64,000 nt of DNA from Lathyrus oleraceus (lineage: Eukaryota; Streptophyta; Magnoliopsida; Fabales; Fabaceae): the NCBI RefSeq assembly GCF_024323335.1, contig NC_066585.1:85052614-85116613 (forward strand), read 5' to 3'. The notes under the pieces were generated by a model, which saw only the letters and a program-made list of their open reading frames with translations, made no database searches and had not been told where the DNA came from. The translations under genes were made by a program, and so were the position numbers. Shown piece after piece: positions 40,189-52,977 of the stretch. The first letter of the stretch is position 1. Each line of letters starts with the position of its first letter.

Positions 40189-41166
40189 AATACTTCGCAT
40201 GTTTAACAATAGTTTCATTTTTAATTGCAGAAGCAAACAAAAGTATTAACTCATTTTTATTCCCAAGAAAATGAAATGAACATTATCATTTGTAATATGT
40301 CTAACATGTTCTTGGATAATTGAGTCAAATCCATATAACATTTTAATTAATCCTAAGAAATTCCCATTGTTATTTTGCTACAATCTCTCGTTAGAACCAT
40401 AAAAGGCCAAATTATGTCTAGCAATAAATTTCACTATTGAAATAATTCTTTTTTAAACATTTTTCCATTGTTCATTTCCTTTTTCAATCAACCTTTGATT
40501 TGTTTTATCAATATTTTAAAAAAATTGCATTCTTTTACGCAACTTATACCAAGTAGTCATATTGTTAACATATTCCTTGCATATCTCATTCTCTCTAAGT
40601 TTTTCACCAACATGATTCCAAGTAGAAAAACCCTCATTTTCTAATTAACCTATACCAATCCCTCTTTTAAATTTTTTACAACAAAAATAAAATACTCTAT
40701 CAAGCTTTTTTAAATAACCATGTCAATCTTTATCACATTAGTATATAAATTATCTATAAAACATCTAGATGATTTATCTTTAGGACCATTCACAATAGTC
40801 AAATCTCTTTTAGGACCTTTTGTTTCTAATAAACCAATCATTCTAGACTCAAGAGAATACCATATTGTTAGATCAAATATATCTATATTTTCACCATTGT
40901 CGTTAGCATTATCAACATTTCTAACATTAACATTGTGAGCATCCAAATTATCATTTTCGGTAGCATTAACATTAGCATTTTCCTCCATATTTTCAAAAAT
41001 TCCAACATGAACGTTCTGATTTTCCACAGAAATTTGTGGTTATCTTATAATAAATTTATCAAGAGCCCCTGATTGAGATTGAGTTAACTTATCAAGTCTT
41101 TTTTTTCGTACGCTTCTCACATTCAGAATCAAACTTTCCAATCTTATGAGGCAATTTATGAGTCAT

Positions 41167-43002
41167 TGAGGAATAATGAAAACAAATTTAGAATCTAAAA
41201 TTGAAGTTGATCAATTCCACAATGTTGAAGCTGAACCAATTGCAGCGTTGAAGTTGAACAAATAAATAAAAAAGTTAGTTTTACCACTTTACTAAAAAAA
41301 CATAATTTGAAAATGTTTAACCTAGAAATTCCCTTTTTTTAAAATAAAATAATTCAAAATAAAAAACAAGAGAGCTCCCTTTTTTAAAAATAAAATAAAA
41401 TAATATCAAAATAAAAAACAAGGGAGCAGTCGCCCCTTTCGAGGTCCTCGCGTGACCAAAAAAATCCAGTATCTCACTCTCTCTAGTCTCTTTTTTACAT
41501 TTTTACTTAATGAAACATATATCTTCACTTTGTCTCTCACTCTCAAAACAATAACACCTATTAAAAAAAATTCACTAATTCCCTTTCATTCTCATAAAAC
41601 AAAACCTAGAAACAATAATGGACCAAGCAAGCATCAAGATTCAAGCCAACACTTTCAATTTCAGAAACAAGACAAAAAAATGAAACAAAGTTATGAATCC
41701 ATGATTAGTCGAGCAAAACGTGAACAGGAAAATACGAGGACTACCTTGGACGCGGTGGTGGATCCAACATTCTTTGCATGGTGGTGGCAACGCGGACGAA
41801 GCGGTGGCTGAAGGTATGTTAAAATGGCACTGACACCCCCTCTAGTTTCGGAATATGCATTAACCTCCCTTAAATTTAGATATACCAGCAAATTATTTTA
41901 GTGAGAGACAAAAAACTATAGGTAAATATTATCTATACATACAGATTGTGTTATCACTAAAAATTATAGGGATGACGATGTTATTTTAATAAACCTCATG
42001 GGAGGTTGGTGTATAATTTAAAATTATAGGGGGTTTGAGTGATATTTTAATAAACTTCAAGGGAGGTGAGTGTAATTTCCCCTTTATGTTTAATCTCAAA
42101 ATATTTCACAATTCACCATGATTGTTTAAACCAACTGTTGTGATATATATTTCCATTTATTTTTATTTTTTTTAACGGTTAAAAACTGACACTTTTTATA
42201 AAACTTAATTAAATAAATTAGATATCATTACGGTTGGTTCAAACATCCATAATGAATGTGTTATTCTGAAACATGTAAAACAACTTAACTTATCTATTCA
42301 GTTGTCATTTTTTTATTTCATTATTGAGAAATCATTTAAACCTAACACATTCAGAGGCAGTTGAACCTTTTTTCCATATCTATTAACAAAACAAAACACA
42401 CTATCACCATCATTCGTTGTTTGGTTAACATACAAAGCAATCACCATCGTTCATTCTTGGGTTTCCCTTTTACAAACCAATGAAAATCAATATCATCATC
42501 GTTCGTACTTAGGTTTCCCTTTTACGAAACAACAAAAAATGAAGTTAGAGTAGGAAGACAAAACTCATAATAATAAGCTCTTTTACTTATTCATCACGTT
42601 TTTGGTACGTAAACTATTCACCGTGAATGTACGGTGCATTTATGTTCTTGTTGTTGATGTTTGTGTTTGAGTTGTTGATGTTGAATGTTTATGGTTATTG
42701 TTGTTCATGTTTATGGTTGTTATTGTTCATGTTCACGTTACCATGGGGGAAGTGGCTAGTGAGTAAAATGACAGTGACTTATAGGGTATGAATTAAAGTT
42801 TTTATGCATCATAAGTAGTTTGACACATTGCTGAATAGGGTCACTTATGTTGTTATTTAATGTTTTTGTTGAATGATATTGACGTTGGATGTTGTTTTTG
42901 TTTTTATTGTTTATATTGTTCTTGTTGAATGTGTATTAGATACATTGTTGTTGTTGTTATTATTTATATGTTGTTGTTGATGAATGTTGTTTTTAATAAT
43001 AG
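41167..43002. other. Intergenic region between two transposase pseudogenes
   Basis: A frame at 41452-41811 has no recognised domain and is judged spurious. Near 41930-42070, two TAAAATTATAGGG-type units repeat about 70 bases apart. From about 42100, ACCAACTGTTGTGAT and ACGGTTGGTTCAAAC motifs resemble the sub-terminal motifs seen again at 48880-50110, so this may be the left sub-terminal zone of the En/Spm element. Confidence 0.4.
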
Positions 43003-44040
43003 ATGAACTCTTCATCTAGCGATGAAACTAATACAAATGATTCTCGTAACAATGAATCTCAAACTACAACGAGAAAATAGAAAAGAAAACAAAAAGGTGC
43101 TACAATGATGGCTAGATTAACAAAAGTCCACAACTCGGGTAACAAATTATCGATCGAGTTTAATCTCGTAATTTGGACATGTTATGGTGAAAATTATTCA
43201 CTTTTTAGGAGTTATATTATGTTCCTCAGATGTAGCAAAGTGAGTATTTTGGTTGATGATTGGACCTAAGTACTAAAAAATGTGAAAGAAAGAATATGGA
43301 CAGACGTTACAATATTAATTTGAATTTATATGATAGTATTTTCGATAGTATTTCTCATAATTACTAATATATACTTATTGATATAACTCTAGTTGACTTT
43401 TGAGTTTACTCATGATGATAAGTTGAAGAAAAAGCGTATCACTTATGTTGGTGAGCGTTGGATGGGCTTTAAGTTACAACTTGCGTGTGAATACATTACA
43501 AAACCTAAGGTTGATCTTAAGCATCCAATTGTGAAATATAATTATATTGACAAAAAGGTTTGGAAAAAGTTTGTGAAGTCTCGTGGTTCTGATGATTTCT
43601 TGGTTAGTATAGTAATCTTATTTTATGATAATTTTATGCTTGTGTTTTATAGATAAAACCATGCAAATTAATATTTTCAATATGTTTATAACATGTTAAA
43701 AGTGAATCGGGAAAGCTAATTAAATAAGGCAAAAAAAAAACAAATACCTTCATAGATTGTCTTGTAAGAGTTACAGGAAACTTGAGGAAAAATTGACTAA
43801 TGAAAAAAGAAAACATGTGGGAGATGAGGACTCTGAATTATCATCATTGCACATATCCACCATCACGACGTGAGAAGTGGAAGAAGGCTCAACAAAGACA
43901 AACTAGAAAGTTCACTTCAGATGCCTCATGAGCATTCGTTGAGAAAATTGTAAGTAGGATTTATTATGCGTTTGATTTGTTATGCGTAATCTAAATCGCT
44001 TTGGTAACAATATATCTTTTTCATGTTGTTGTGAAGACGA

Positions 44041-46879
44041 TGTTGGAATTACAAAGTATAATTGGTTTCTTGATTGATAAGAAACCCACAAGGGCAGAAA
44101 AGAAGAAAACAACAAGAACACAATGAAATTGGTTATAAACTGATATTCTTTACTTTCTCTTTGAAACAAGATAGCAAGTGTTACAGAATAGCAAATAACA
44201 TCTCTCACCCTAATTAGGATGTAAATTATGAAATGATGAGAGAGTAGTATACTATTTATAAGAAAACTAACATACTAAACTAATGGGCTTTTACACACAG
44301 ACCCAAGAATACTTCGACTACAACATGTGAACAGACTTTGATGACATGCTAATGTTCTATCGAATTAACGAACCAAGAAGCCACCCTTTGACCATACTAG
44401 AGTTCGATCCAATATCTTACAAATCTCCACCTTGGAATAAACTCTATAAAATCAAGGGAACAAACTAACTTTCTTTCATGCAACTTTAAAAACTGCATAC
44501 AGTGGAAAAACTTGCAAGTTAGTAATGTCTTGGTGATCATATCAGCAACATTGTGATATGTCGAAAGCTTCAACACTTGGACTTCTCCATGCTTGATTAC
44601 CCCTCTGAAAAAATGCAACCTCACATCGATGTGTTTGGTTATCTCAGGATAGGATGAATTCTTTAATAGGTGTATAACACTTTGACTATCACATTTAACA
44701 GTGATAACTCGACTTTGAAGTTTTAGTTCCTTAGCAAAACCTTTAAGCCACAATGCTTCTTTCACAGCTTCAGTGAGGGTGATATATTCCGCTTCAGTGG
44801 TTGATAAGGAAACAACCTTCTGAAGTGTTGCTTTCCAACTTATTGTTATGCCAGACATAATGAACAGATATACATAAATAGATTTTATGGAACCCATACA
44901 ACCTGCATAATCAGAGTCGACATACCCTTCAATTTTTTCTTTACAATTTTCACCATATGCTCCACCATAAATCAAGACTTTGTTCAAAGATCCATTTATG
45001 TACCTTAGAATCCACTTCAATTCTTGTCAGTGACCCTTTCCATAATTCACCATGTACCTGCTTACAAGACTTACTGCATATGCTATGTTGGATCTAGTAC
45101 ATACCATAGCATACATCAAATAACCTACTATGTTAGCATATGGGATGTTATTCATACAAGCTCTTTCGACCTCAGTACTGGGACACTGATATGTACTCAT
45201 CTTGAATTGAGGGTTTATCGGAGTCACAACAGACTTTGAGTTTGATATACCAAACTTTTCAAGAATATTTCGTAGGTATGTCTCTTGAGATAACCATAAC
45301 TTCGACTGCTTTCTTCCTCTTTGGAAGTGAATCCTAAAAATCCTGGATGCTCTCCCAGATCCTTTATATTTAACTCTTTATTATGTTCAACCTTCACCTT
45401 CATTACATCCTCTACATTGTTACTTTCTATGAGAATATCATCCACATAAAGCAACAAAATAACAAATGAATTTCCAGGTTGAAATCTGAAGTAAACACAG
45501 TGGTTGAACTGACTTCTAATGAAACCTATGTGTGCCATGAACTTGTCGAATCTCCTATTCCATTGTCGAGGATATTATTTTAGTCCATATAAATATCTAT
45601 TCATCTTGCACATTTAATCTTCCTTACCTTTTTCTGCATACCCTTCAGGTTGCCTTATTAGTATTGTTTCATCTAGATCTCTATATAAGAAGAAAGTCGT
45701 CGCATCCATTTGTTCCAGTTCTAGGTCGAACTGTGCCATTATGGCAAGTAAAATTCGAATGGACATGTGTTTCACAACAGGAGAGAACATGTCGTTGAAG
45801 TTGACACCTTGTTTCTGAGTGAAACCCCTTGTGGTCAATCTTGCGGTTTATCTCTTCGACGTCACTCCTTCGATTACTTCCTTAACTTTGAAAATCCACT
45901 TAAAGTTGACCAACTTGGCTCTAGCAGGTTTCTTGATAAGTTCCCAAGTGTGGTTATCATGAAGAGACTTCATCATATCACCCATGTCCTTCAACCATTC
46001 AGACTTATTTCGACTCCTCATAACTTCCTTATAGTCTCTAGGTTCTTCATCTAAAACCTCACCTGCAGAGATTAAGGCATAAGATATGAGATATGCATAC
46101 CCAAGTCTTTGAGGTGGCTTGATGACTCTTCTCGGCCTATCTCTTTCCAATAGGTAGTCATCTCCAGTTTCCTCATCTTCCTCAGTATCTTCAGCATCTT
46201 ATGTTTCTCTACCATAGTCAATTTTTATTTATCCTTTAATGCGGCGTGCATGGTTGTGACTCTCTTCAATGCTTCTAAACAACCATGTTGAACTAGTAGA
46301 GCTTTCATCTTCAAGTGCCACAAACCGAAATCATTCACTTTGATGAACTTTTCAATCTCATACTTTGTTGACGATATCTTCTCCATGCTTCTGCACAAAT
46401 TTCTTGTGAAAATGATGCCAGAATTACAAAGTATAATTGGTTTCTTGATCGGTAAGAAACCCACAAGGGTACAAAGGAAGGAAAAACAATAAGAACACAA
46501 TGAAATTGGTTATAAACTGCTATTTTTACTTTCTTTTTTAAATAAGATTGCAAGTGTTATAGAATAGCAAATAACCTTTCTCACCCTAATTAGGATTTGC
46601 ATTATGCAATGATGAGAGACTAGTATGCTATTTATAAGAAAACTAACATACTAAACTAATGGGATTTTATACACAGGCTCATTACACAAGCTAACTTAGA
46701 GAATAAACTAACTTAAACAATTGGGATTAACAAGCAAGCCCAATTCGACATGCTAACAATCCCAACATACTTCGACTACAACATGTGAACAGACTTCGAC
46801 GACATGTTAATGTCCTGTGAAATTTTTGAACCAAGAAGCTATCCTTCGAACATACTAGAGTTTGATCAAATATCTCACA
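44041..46879 (-). mobile_element. Ty1/copia element (Tork-like), minus strand, internally deleted
   Basis: LTRs at 44041-44421 and 46416-46879 share ATTACAAAGTATAATTGG and end ATATCTYACA; the left one lacks about 85 bases present in the right. On the minus strand a polypurine tract CCAAGGTGGAGATT precedes the 3' LTR. Gag starts at 46386 with MEKISSTKYEIEKF and stops after about 55 codons. The sequence then jumps to reverse transcriptase, so most of gag, all of protease and integrase are deleted. RT pieces are NFKWIFKVKEVIEG, TTRGFTQKQGVNF and LLYVDDILIESNN. RNase H has IEGYVDSDYAGC, STTEAEYITL, CDSQSVIHLLKNSS and HNVADMITKTL. Several frame breaks. It lies in what looks like an intron of the Transposase_24 gene. 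A clear target duplication was not found. Confidence 0.8.
44397..45838 (-). pseudogene. Reverse transcriptase and RNase H of the minus-strand copia element
   Basis: Four overlapping frame pieces, from RT (45838 down to 45224) through the DTHKE-like connection region (MYAMVCTRSNIAYAVSLVS, about 45120) to RNase H (45020-44460). The catalytic YVDDI of RT and the D-E-D pattern of RNase H (VDSDYAG, TEAEY, CDSQS) are visible. Frame breaks lie near 45610, 45230 and 45025. Confidence 0.8.
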
Positions 46880-47291
46880 ATGTTTGTAGGATTCATTGAT
46901 TGATATGGCCCGTTAAGGTACATTTGTTCCACAACCATGACATGATATATTAGTTGAAGCAATTGGGACAAAGGATCATGGTGGTCGTGTACATGGTGTT
47001 GGAGAAGGCATCAAACTAAGATTGTGGTTTGGTACATCGAGAAAAAGCACACACATGCAAAAGAAAGAGATTGAAGAGATTGTTGAGAAGGAGTTAGAAA
47101 GTAAACGTGAAGCGTAAAACAAAGAGTTGGAAGATTTAGATGCATTATACAATAAAAAGTTGGAATATGCGTTAGCACAAGAGCAGAAAATTTTCAGGAA
47201 AGAGATGGTCGAGCTCGTTGAGGTATTTGAAAATAATGTTTTATCTGGATAAATAGGATTTTAGTGTTTGGATTGAAATGTAGGGTATATT

Positions 47292-47597
47292 ATGTTACTG
47301 TTATTTTTTATTATGCATAGATTGAGTGGTACCGTCCAATGGTGTACAGATGAAGATGATGAACAATTACCTATAATATTTGTTGTAGGTGGTGTGAGAA
47401 CAAGTGAAAGTTATCCATCCGCCCTTACCGATATCCATAATAAGATATTGGTTCATTCTGAATATTCAATTAACCAATTGGTATGTCACGATATGGATAA
47501 GAAATATCTAATTTGTCTTCAATTAGATGATGATCGAGATTTAAGAGGTTTTCTATGTCAATCCGAAAGATATAAGGGATTTAATATTTTAAAATGA
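47292..47597 (+). CDS. Hypothetical frame downstream of the Transposase_24 pseudogene
   Basis: 101 codons, reading VQWCTDEDDEQLPIIFVVGG, ILVHSEYSINQLVCHDMDKK and LQLDDDRDLRGFLCQSERY. A plausible splice acceptor (GCATAG at about 47325-47330) precedes the conserved-looking part, so the true exon may begin at 47331. I do not recognise the family. It follows the transposase in the same orientation and may be an exon of the same element's gene or a second element gene. It has no obvious membrane segment or signal peptide. Confidence 0.35.
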   Translation: MLLLFFIMHRLSGTVQWCTDEDDEQLPIIFVVGGVRTSESYPSALTDIHNKILVHSEYSINQLVCHDMDKKYLICLQLDDDRDLRGFLCQSERYKGFNILK

Positions 47598-49044
47598 ATG
47601 GCTAGACGTAGAGATACTACAGTTGTGGTGCACGTAAGTATAGAATTAAATATCTCATTATTGTATATTCATTGTGTTTTTATAGGACTAATTCCTCACT
47701 TATTTTTTGCATTTTGTTTAACCATTTAGATACCTTCATCGTGTTTTTATCGAATTAAATGAATCAGATTTTATGGATTATTGGATCCATTTAGTATTCA
47801 AATTACAAATAATTCTTCAAAAGTGATTGAAACATTCGTATCGTCACGGTTAAGTGTGGGGAATAAAAAATATTACTTAGCATCATTTATTGATGAGTGA
47901 GTAATTTTAAAATTATGGTTTCTCTATTATAGTTAGTTTCCATATTTTACCAAATACGTATTGATTATGTTTGTGTTCATTCAAAGGTCATTGACAATTG
48001 ATCATCATCTCTCTTCAGACGAATATGGTAGTTACCCTATGTTCCTTAGGCAGACCACTTGAACCAAAGATGAGACATATTATTTCTACGTAAATTTATA
48101 TTTTATGAGTAGTATATACTTTTTATAGTAATGTGCTTAGCTTAGTGTGTAACATGTTTAAATCATTTTCAATATATAGAGTTGTGGAGCGGCACAATAT
48201 GTTGAAAGGATTTAGAAATAAAAAGCATGTTTTTTGTACGCCTTCTGTAAGTGGATTTTTACTTGTGACATTTATTTATCTATAGTTACATGCATGTGTG
48301 GTTATATATTCATTAAATGTTAAAAAATTTAGACGAGGAAATAAGAAAGAGGATACGATTGTGGTTTATTTGTAATGAAATACATGTTAAATATTGTTTC
48401 TGGCGAAATTGTTGATTCTTTGGATCGGGTATATATATATATATATATATATATAAGTTTTCTATTATTTCAAATCATATGATCTTCAATTTCCTTCACT
48501 TTTTATATAGATGTTTAATGATACTACATCATTCTTACAAGAAAACTTTATAGACGTTCGTACACGTTGGACGTTTTACTTCAATGCGCTTTATAGGCAA
48601 GATTGATCACACATAAATTTCTAATATAAGTTTGCTATATTTTGTGTTTAATATAAATAATTTTTAGGTTGGTTACATTTTGGTATAGAAATATTTTATA
48701 ATTATATTTTTGCTATATTTTGGGTTTGATGTAAATTTTTTGTATAGTCATATTTTGGTTACAAAAATACACACATTTGTTGGTTTTGTTGTGGTAAATA
48801 TTATAGTATATAAAATACAGGTACTAAAAACAGACATATATGGAATAAATAAATAAATTATTTCAATAATCAAAATATTTCACCACGGTTGATTAAGATG
48901 ACTGTGGTTATAGGTAGAACGTCAATTATTATATACCATGCTATGTTGGAAATGAACTCATGACCTTTATATATTTTACCACAGTTGTTTGAGACAATTG
49001 TTGTAATAGATAGTGCACGACATAATTTATCATTACGGTCACAC
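47598..49044. other. Probable 3' part of the En/Spm-type element
   Basis: No gene recognised. A short AT microsatellite lies at about 48430-48454. From 48880, ACCACGGTTGATTAAGATGA and ACCACAGTTGTTTGAGACAA repeat, as expected for sub-terminal motifs of a CACTA-class element. Confidence 0.4.
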
Positions 49045-49742
49045 CATTGTTTTAAAAATCAGACCAGAGATCGAACTGGTGAAACTTGTGGTTTAAGTTT
49101 CAATTGTTCAATTTGTTCAACCGGTTAAATCTACGATCGAATCGTTTATTAAATAAATTAATAATATGAAACTAAATTTCATAGATATATCACCCATAAT
49201 CATATGTTCACAACTTAATAAAACAAATATTTCAAAAATTTATCACAAATTTAATACAATAATATCGATAATACATATAATAATATAACATAGTTCTACA
49301 CTTCATTTCAACCTTAATAATTTGACCAAATTAAAGAATTACGATAAAATAAGTTATACTAATTCAAACCAAAATTAAAATAATAGAATATAATAACTAA
49401 AATAAAGTTCAAATAATTAAGAATACCTAAATTAAATAAGATATAATACCAAAAATAAATAATACAATATACTTCATTAAACAACAACAAAAAAACGAAC
49501 TTGAGTTGAACTACGACAAATAAGTCTTAATTGAAAACGACAAAAAATATTAACTTGAACGATAATCAATATTGAGTTGGACATCGTGACCATGTTTGAA
49601 AGAGACGGTGTGATGATGATGGAGTGTGGTTGAAAGAAAACTATAATGGATTGACAAAACTTTGAAGTTTGTGTGGTTGTAAAAAAACACGTAATTCTTT
49701 TGTGATTGGGGAATGTATGTTAAATTTTGAAATTGAAATATT

Positions 49743-49825
<83 letters not shown>

Positions 49826-50039
49826 GTCAATTTGATGCATTTTTTTGAACCGAACGGTTTTAAAAAACCAGCTTCCTTTCTTTGGTTCGAACAGTTTTGA
49901 ACGGTTCAATCCGCATTTTCTAGTTTTACTTCGGTTTTGACTCACTAGTGATTTTAAAAGGTTGATCCAACCAGATTCATCTTCGGTTCCCGGTCTAACT
50001 GGTTGAACCGAATGGTTCGGTCCAGTTTTTGAAACACTG
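49045..50039. mobile_element. hAT-like MITE, 1.0 kb
   Basis: Left end CATTGTTTTAAAAATCAGAC and inverted right end CAGTGTTTCAAAAACTGGAC are imperfect terminal repeats. Flanks GGTCACAC (49037-49044) and AGTCATAC (50040-50047) fit a diverged 8-bp duplication (six of eight). Inside are a GGTTGAACCG-rich end and an AT microsatellite (about 49752-49822). No coding. Confidence 0.6.
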
Positions 50040-50350
50040 AGTCATACGCCCGTGGTGGAAAACATCATACTTACTACAACCTCCTACCTTACCACAATTG
50101 GTTAATCGTGATAGTATGACTACTACAAATAATATATTTCATGACAACGCTTTCATCTCACCAAGCAGAAAAATCGAGGTATAATTCCAGTTTTTGAAAC
50201 ACTGAGTCATACGCCCGTGGTGGAAAATATCATACTTACTATAACCTCCTACCTTACCACAATTGGTTAATCGTGATAGTATGACTACTACAAATAATAT
50301 ATTTCATGACAACGCTTTCATCTCACCAAGCAGAAAAATTGAGGTATAAT
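50021..50350 (+). repeat. 165-bp tandem duplication across a MITE border
   Basis: Copies 50021-50185 and 50186-50350 differ at only about three positions by eye (AAACATC/AAATATC, ACTACAACC/ACTATAACC, AAATCGAG/AAATTGAG), all C against T. Each copy starts with the last ~19 bases of the MITE at 49045-50039, so the duplication is younger than that insertion. Confidence 0.9.
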
Positions 50351-51868
50351 TTCAGGACGCGCCATGATTTATTTATTTTTATAAATAATAATATTTATTC
50401 CCTCAGATATTGAATATAATCGAGGAAGAAGGTAATCCATGACATGCTTCGAATTCCAGAAAAAATAATTTAAGTGTTATTTCTTTTTATTTGATTTTTT
50501 ATTTGTTAATTAATTAATCTATTCCTTCGATTTCTTTAATAATCGAGGGATTAGATTTTACTATAAAAGCACTCGTTAATTTAGTCTTACCCTAAACCTA
50601 GCCGCTCAAATCTCGTATACATCATTCTTTGGGATGAATTGCAAACCTGAAAAAACCTTCAAGGTTCTGTTTTTTATGTTGTTCTTCTACCACCAATCTT
50701 GAACAAAATATTTTTTCCAGCTTTTGCAATCCATCTCACATAATGATGTTTTTTCTGTTGTCTTTGTTGCAATTCATCTCCATGATTTATTGCTTTCTTC
50801 GGTTAACAATATTGAAAAATTTATTCCTAAACATATCGTATATTGCATACAAAGAAAGTGGTGAATGGTAAAAAATTGAAAAAAGAAATATTACATATTA
50901 CTTTTAATTTTTCATCATTCACCATTTTTTCGTAAGTAATATATTACCTCGGTTTTTATATAAAATCGAGGAGAGAGTCCCTAGTTTACTTTAGTTTTTA
51001 ATTAATATTGAAATAACATTTTCCATCGGTTTTAAAAAAGAACCGAGGGATATACAATGAATCTATACCCTACGTTCATAAAGTAATTACGACTAAGAAA
51101 TTGCCAACACATCAATTCATCATAAGCCCTCTATATCCAATAAGAACGCGAACAATGTCACTATATATCTTGGACGTTATTGTAAAACTCAAACATTTAT
51201 AGTGAAAGTGTTTTCCATGAAAAACATTAATAATTAAAGCTTATAACAGATCTCTGGGATGGATTGCAAGTGCAGAAAAAAAATTGTTGCAAGGTTAGTG
51301 TTATCTTATGTATCTAACCTTTTTTTTTATATTATATCAGAAACCGGAAGCGTTCAAACCATTCAGCTTAAAAAATATTTGGTAAATTTGGATTTATTAA
51401 AAGTGATGATGATGATGAATCAAATTTGTCAAAAATTTGTATTTGCAGATTGAAATCAAAACAATGTAACATTAGAAACTTTGAATTTAATACTATGTGT
51501 AATTTAATTATTCTGAGTAAACAATATAATTTAATATTTATTGCAAATAATACAATTTAATATTTAGTGTAAACAATTTAATTTGTATTTAAAAAAAATT
51601 CTCATTTTTTGACAAAAACTAAGAGGTATGTGGCGGTAGTTTTGAAAATATAAATATGTTGATGTTGGAGATCAAATTCATGATCATTTCAACTATTCCC
51701 TCGATTATTCTAAAATTGAGAGGTATAGTGGAGAGTTTTCATAACGTCATTTATTATCTCGCTTGTGTAACCGATGTTATATTCTCTTCGCGTTCGAGGT
51801 GAGATGAGTTATTTGTAGTAGTATATCTCTTTTTCAATTGGAGTGAAAATGCCTTTTACGTAGTAGTG
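50110..51868. mobile_element. CACTA-like non-autonomous element (borders uncertain)
   Basis: The right end TTTTACGTAGTAGTG (51854-51868) has the inverted CACTACTACG form of a CACTA terminus. GACTACTACAAATAAT at about 50118 and 50283 and its inverse TTATTTGTAGTAGT near 51812 make an inner inverted pair. Between them are hairpin-like motifs such as CTCGGTTTTTATATAAAATCGAGG (given here only by its CTCGGTTTT and AAATCGAGG arms) near 50400, 50530, 50950, 51025 and 51700. No coding. The left end is blurred by the 165-bp duplication. Confidence 0.4.
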
Positions 51869-52977
51869 ATATGTGGTATCCAACTTATTTAAAGTGAATG
51901 TTGAAAGTTCGATGTGATGATCCATATACCCCTCATGATTCAATAGTGGTATTAGAATCTAGTTTGATCAAAACTCCATGTATGGAAAGTCTTCATGACT
52001 AAGGTGTTCAGGAAGCGTGCTTCATTAAGTGCAAACAACGGCGATGCAAGTACATATAGATGAAAAAAAATTCAATTTGAAGGAGCATATTCATAAAAAT
52101 GAATGGACTCACACTTGAGTGAAAAATTATTAATATATCAAGTGAGTATAAGTCTCACGTATTTAAAAAAAGTTTAAAGTCCAACAGCCCAATAATATTA
52201 CCTTATTGAACAAATAAGTTAATTTAACATTAGAATTAATTTCATTTCATTTTTTACTATATGGCAAAATGTGGGTGAAGGTTAGTTAGATTTTTTATTG
52301 TTAATATCTTATTTGTTAAATAAATATTTGCAGGAAAAAAAACATAATAACTTGAATTTAAATTCAAAATTTTATATAAAATATCTTCATAATCAAACCA
52401 ATATGACAAAATTGTATAGACTATTGATACATCAATTAGAGTAAATGCTTCAAACATATTTTTTATTATTAAAAATATAAATTTTCTAAAAAAATGTATA
52501 ATATCACTAACACACAACAAATGGAATGAATCCCAATCCCACAAGTAAGAATTAGTGAATTGCATATTAGGATACACTTCCCTCTTCCCTATTGTGCCTC
52601 CACTAATTAACTAGCATTATTCATTAATCAATTGTTCTTAAAATAGAGGTTCATATGCACCACATAAGCCATAGAAATCAACTAGAGTTTCCATTTGGAG
52701 TGGACAACCACCAAAACAAAACCAACATCTACTTTTCCTCTCCCAAGAAACAAAACACAAGATTTTCTTCTCATTCTTGCATTCTCTCAAAATATTGAAC
52801 TTATTCATGCCTTGGTGATAATAAGGCAATGCATTTTTTGAATCATATCAAAAAAGTCTCTAACATATACAATGGAATTAAATATAAGAAGAAGTGAAAG
52901 TGATGGCAAAATATAGATCTATATAGATACATATACAATAAGTGCTTGGATTGAGAGAGAGAGAAAAACTAAGAAAA
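51869..52977. other. Upstream region of the CHX gene, with a TRIM remnant
   Basis: From about 51940 to 52230 a truncated relative of the 31231 TRIM-like element is visible, with TGGTATTAGAATC (primer-site-like, about 51953), GACTCACACTTGAGTG and AAGTCTCACGTATTTA. The rest up to 52977 is AT-rich and should contain the CHX promoter; no firm motif is called. Confidence 0.45.

Larger units (their letters stand above)
33590..41166 (-). pseudogene. hAT-type transposase (TTF/ZMYM, DUF4371 type) pseudogene, split by an Ogre-like LTR
   Basis: Minus strand. The N-terminus near 41166 has MTHKLPHKIGKFDSECEKR, then SQSGALDKFIIR (about 41070). The zinc-finger-like part near 40870-40720 reads WYSLESRMIGLLETKGPKRD and SSRCFIDNLYT. 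The DUF4371 core has LDCTPDVSH-like and MNDTSGQRLFDVLQDEL (about 39720), DVWGQDYGNGSNMKRKYQG (about 39640) and FLDIKSKI. The hAT C-terminal dimerisation domain has VTSAERYFSKLKLLKAYLRS and ERLSGLTLIAIEND (about 33785-33680). Frames are broken in many places. Two later insertions are the 4.8 kb LTR (34171-38937) and a ~340-bp MITE-like piece (39845-40188). Live proteins of this type are domesticated or mobile hAT transposases; this one is dead. Terminal inverted repeats were not found. Confidence 0.75.
43003..47225 (+). pseudogene. Plant Transposase_24 (Ptta/En/Spm type) gene, split by a copia element
   Basis: Begins MNSSSSDETNTNDSRNN with a TAG stop after 25 codons. It then continues MARLTKVHNSGNKLSIEFN (about 43110), KVSILVDDWT, KKKRITYVGERWMGFKLQL (about 43423), PSRREKW-like and KFTSDAS near 43900, then a GTAAGT donor. 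After the copia insertion (44041-46879) it resumes with FIDSLIDMAR-like sequence, TFVPQ, and AIGTKDHGGRVHGVGEGIK (about 46950-47010). A coiled-coil tail follows (KEIEEIVEKELESKREA, KKLEYALAQEQ). The order matches the plant transposase_24 family tied to CACTA elements. Stops and lost exon joins show it is inactive. Confidence 0.65.

Noticed and set aside
41452..41811. 119-codon frame with hydrophobic start
   Set aside because: Low-complexity tail, no recognised domain and no splice or context support.
43912..44208. 98-codon minus-strand frame
   Set aside because: Lies across the copia LTR border; LTR sequence.
44036..46884. Target duplication for the minus-strand copia element
   Set aside because: Bases next to the two LTRs (GACGA and ATGTT) do not match in any register I tried, so none is claimed.
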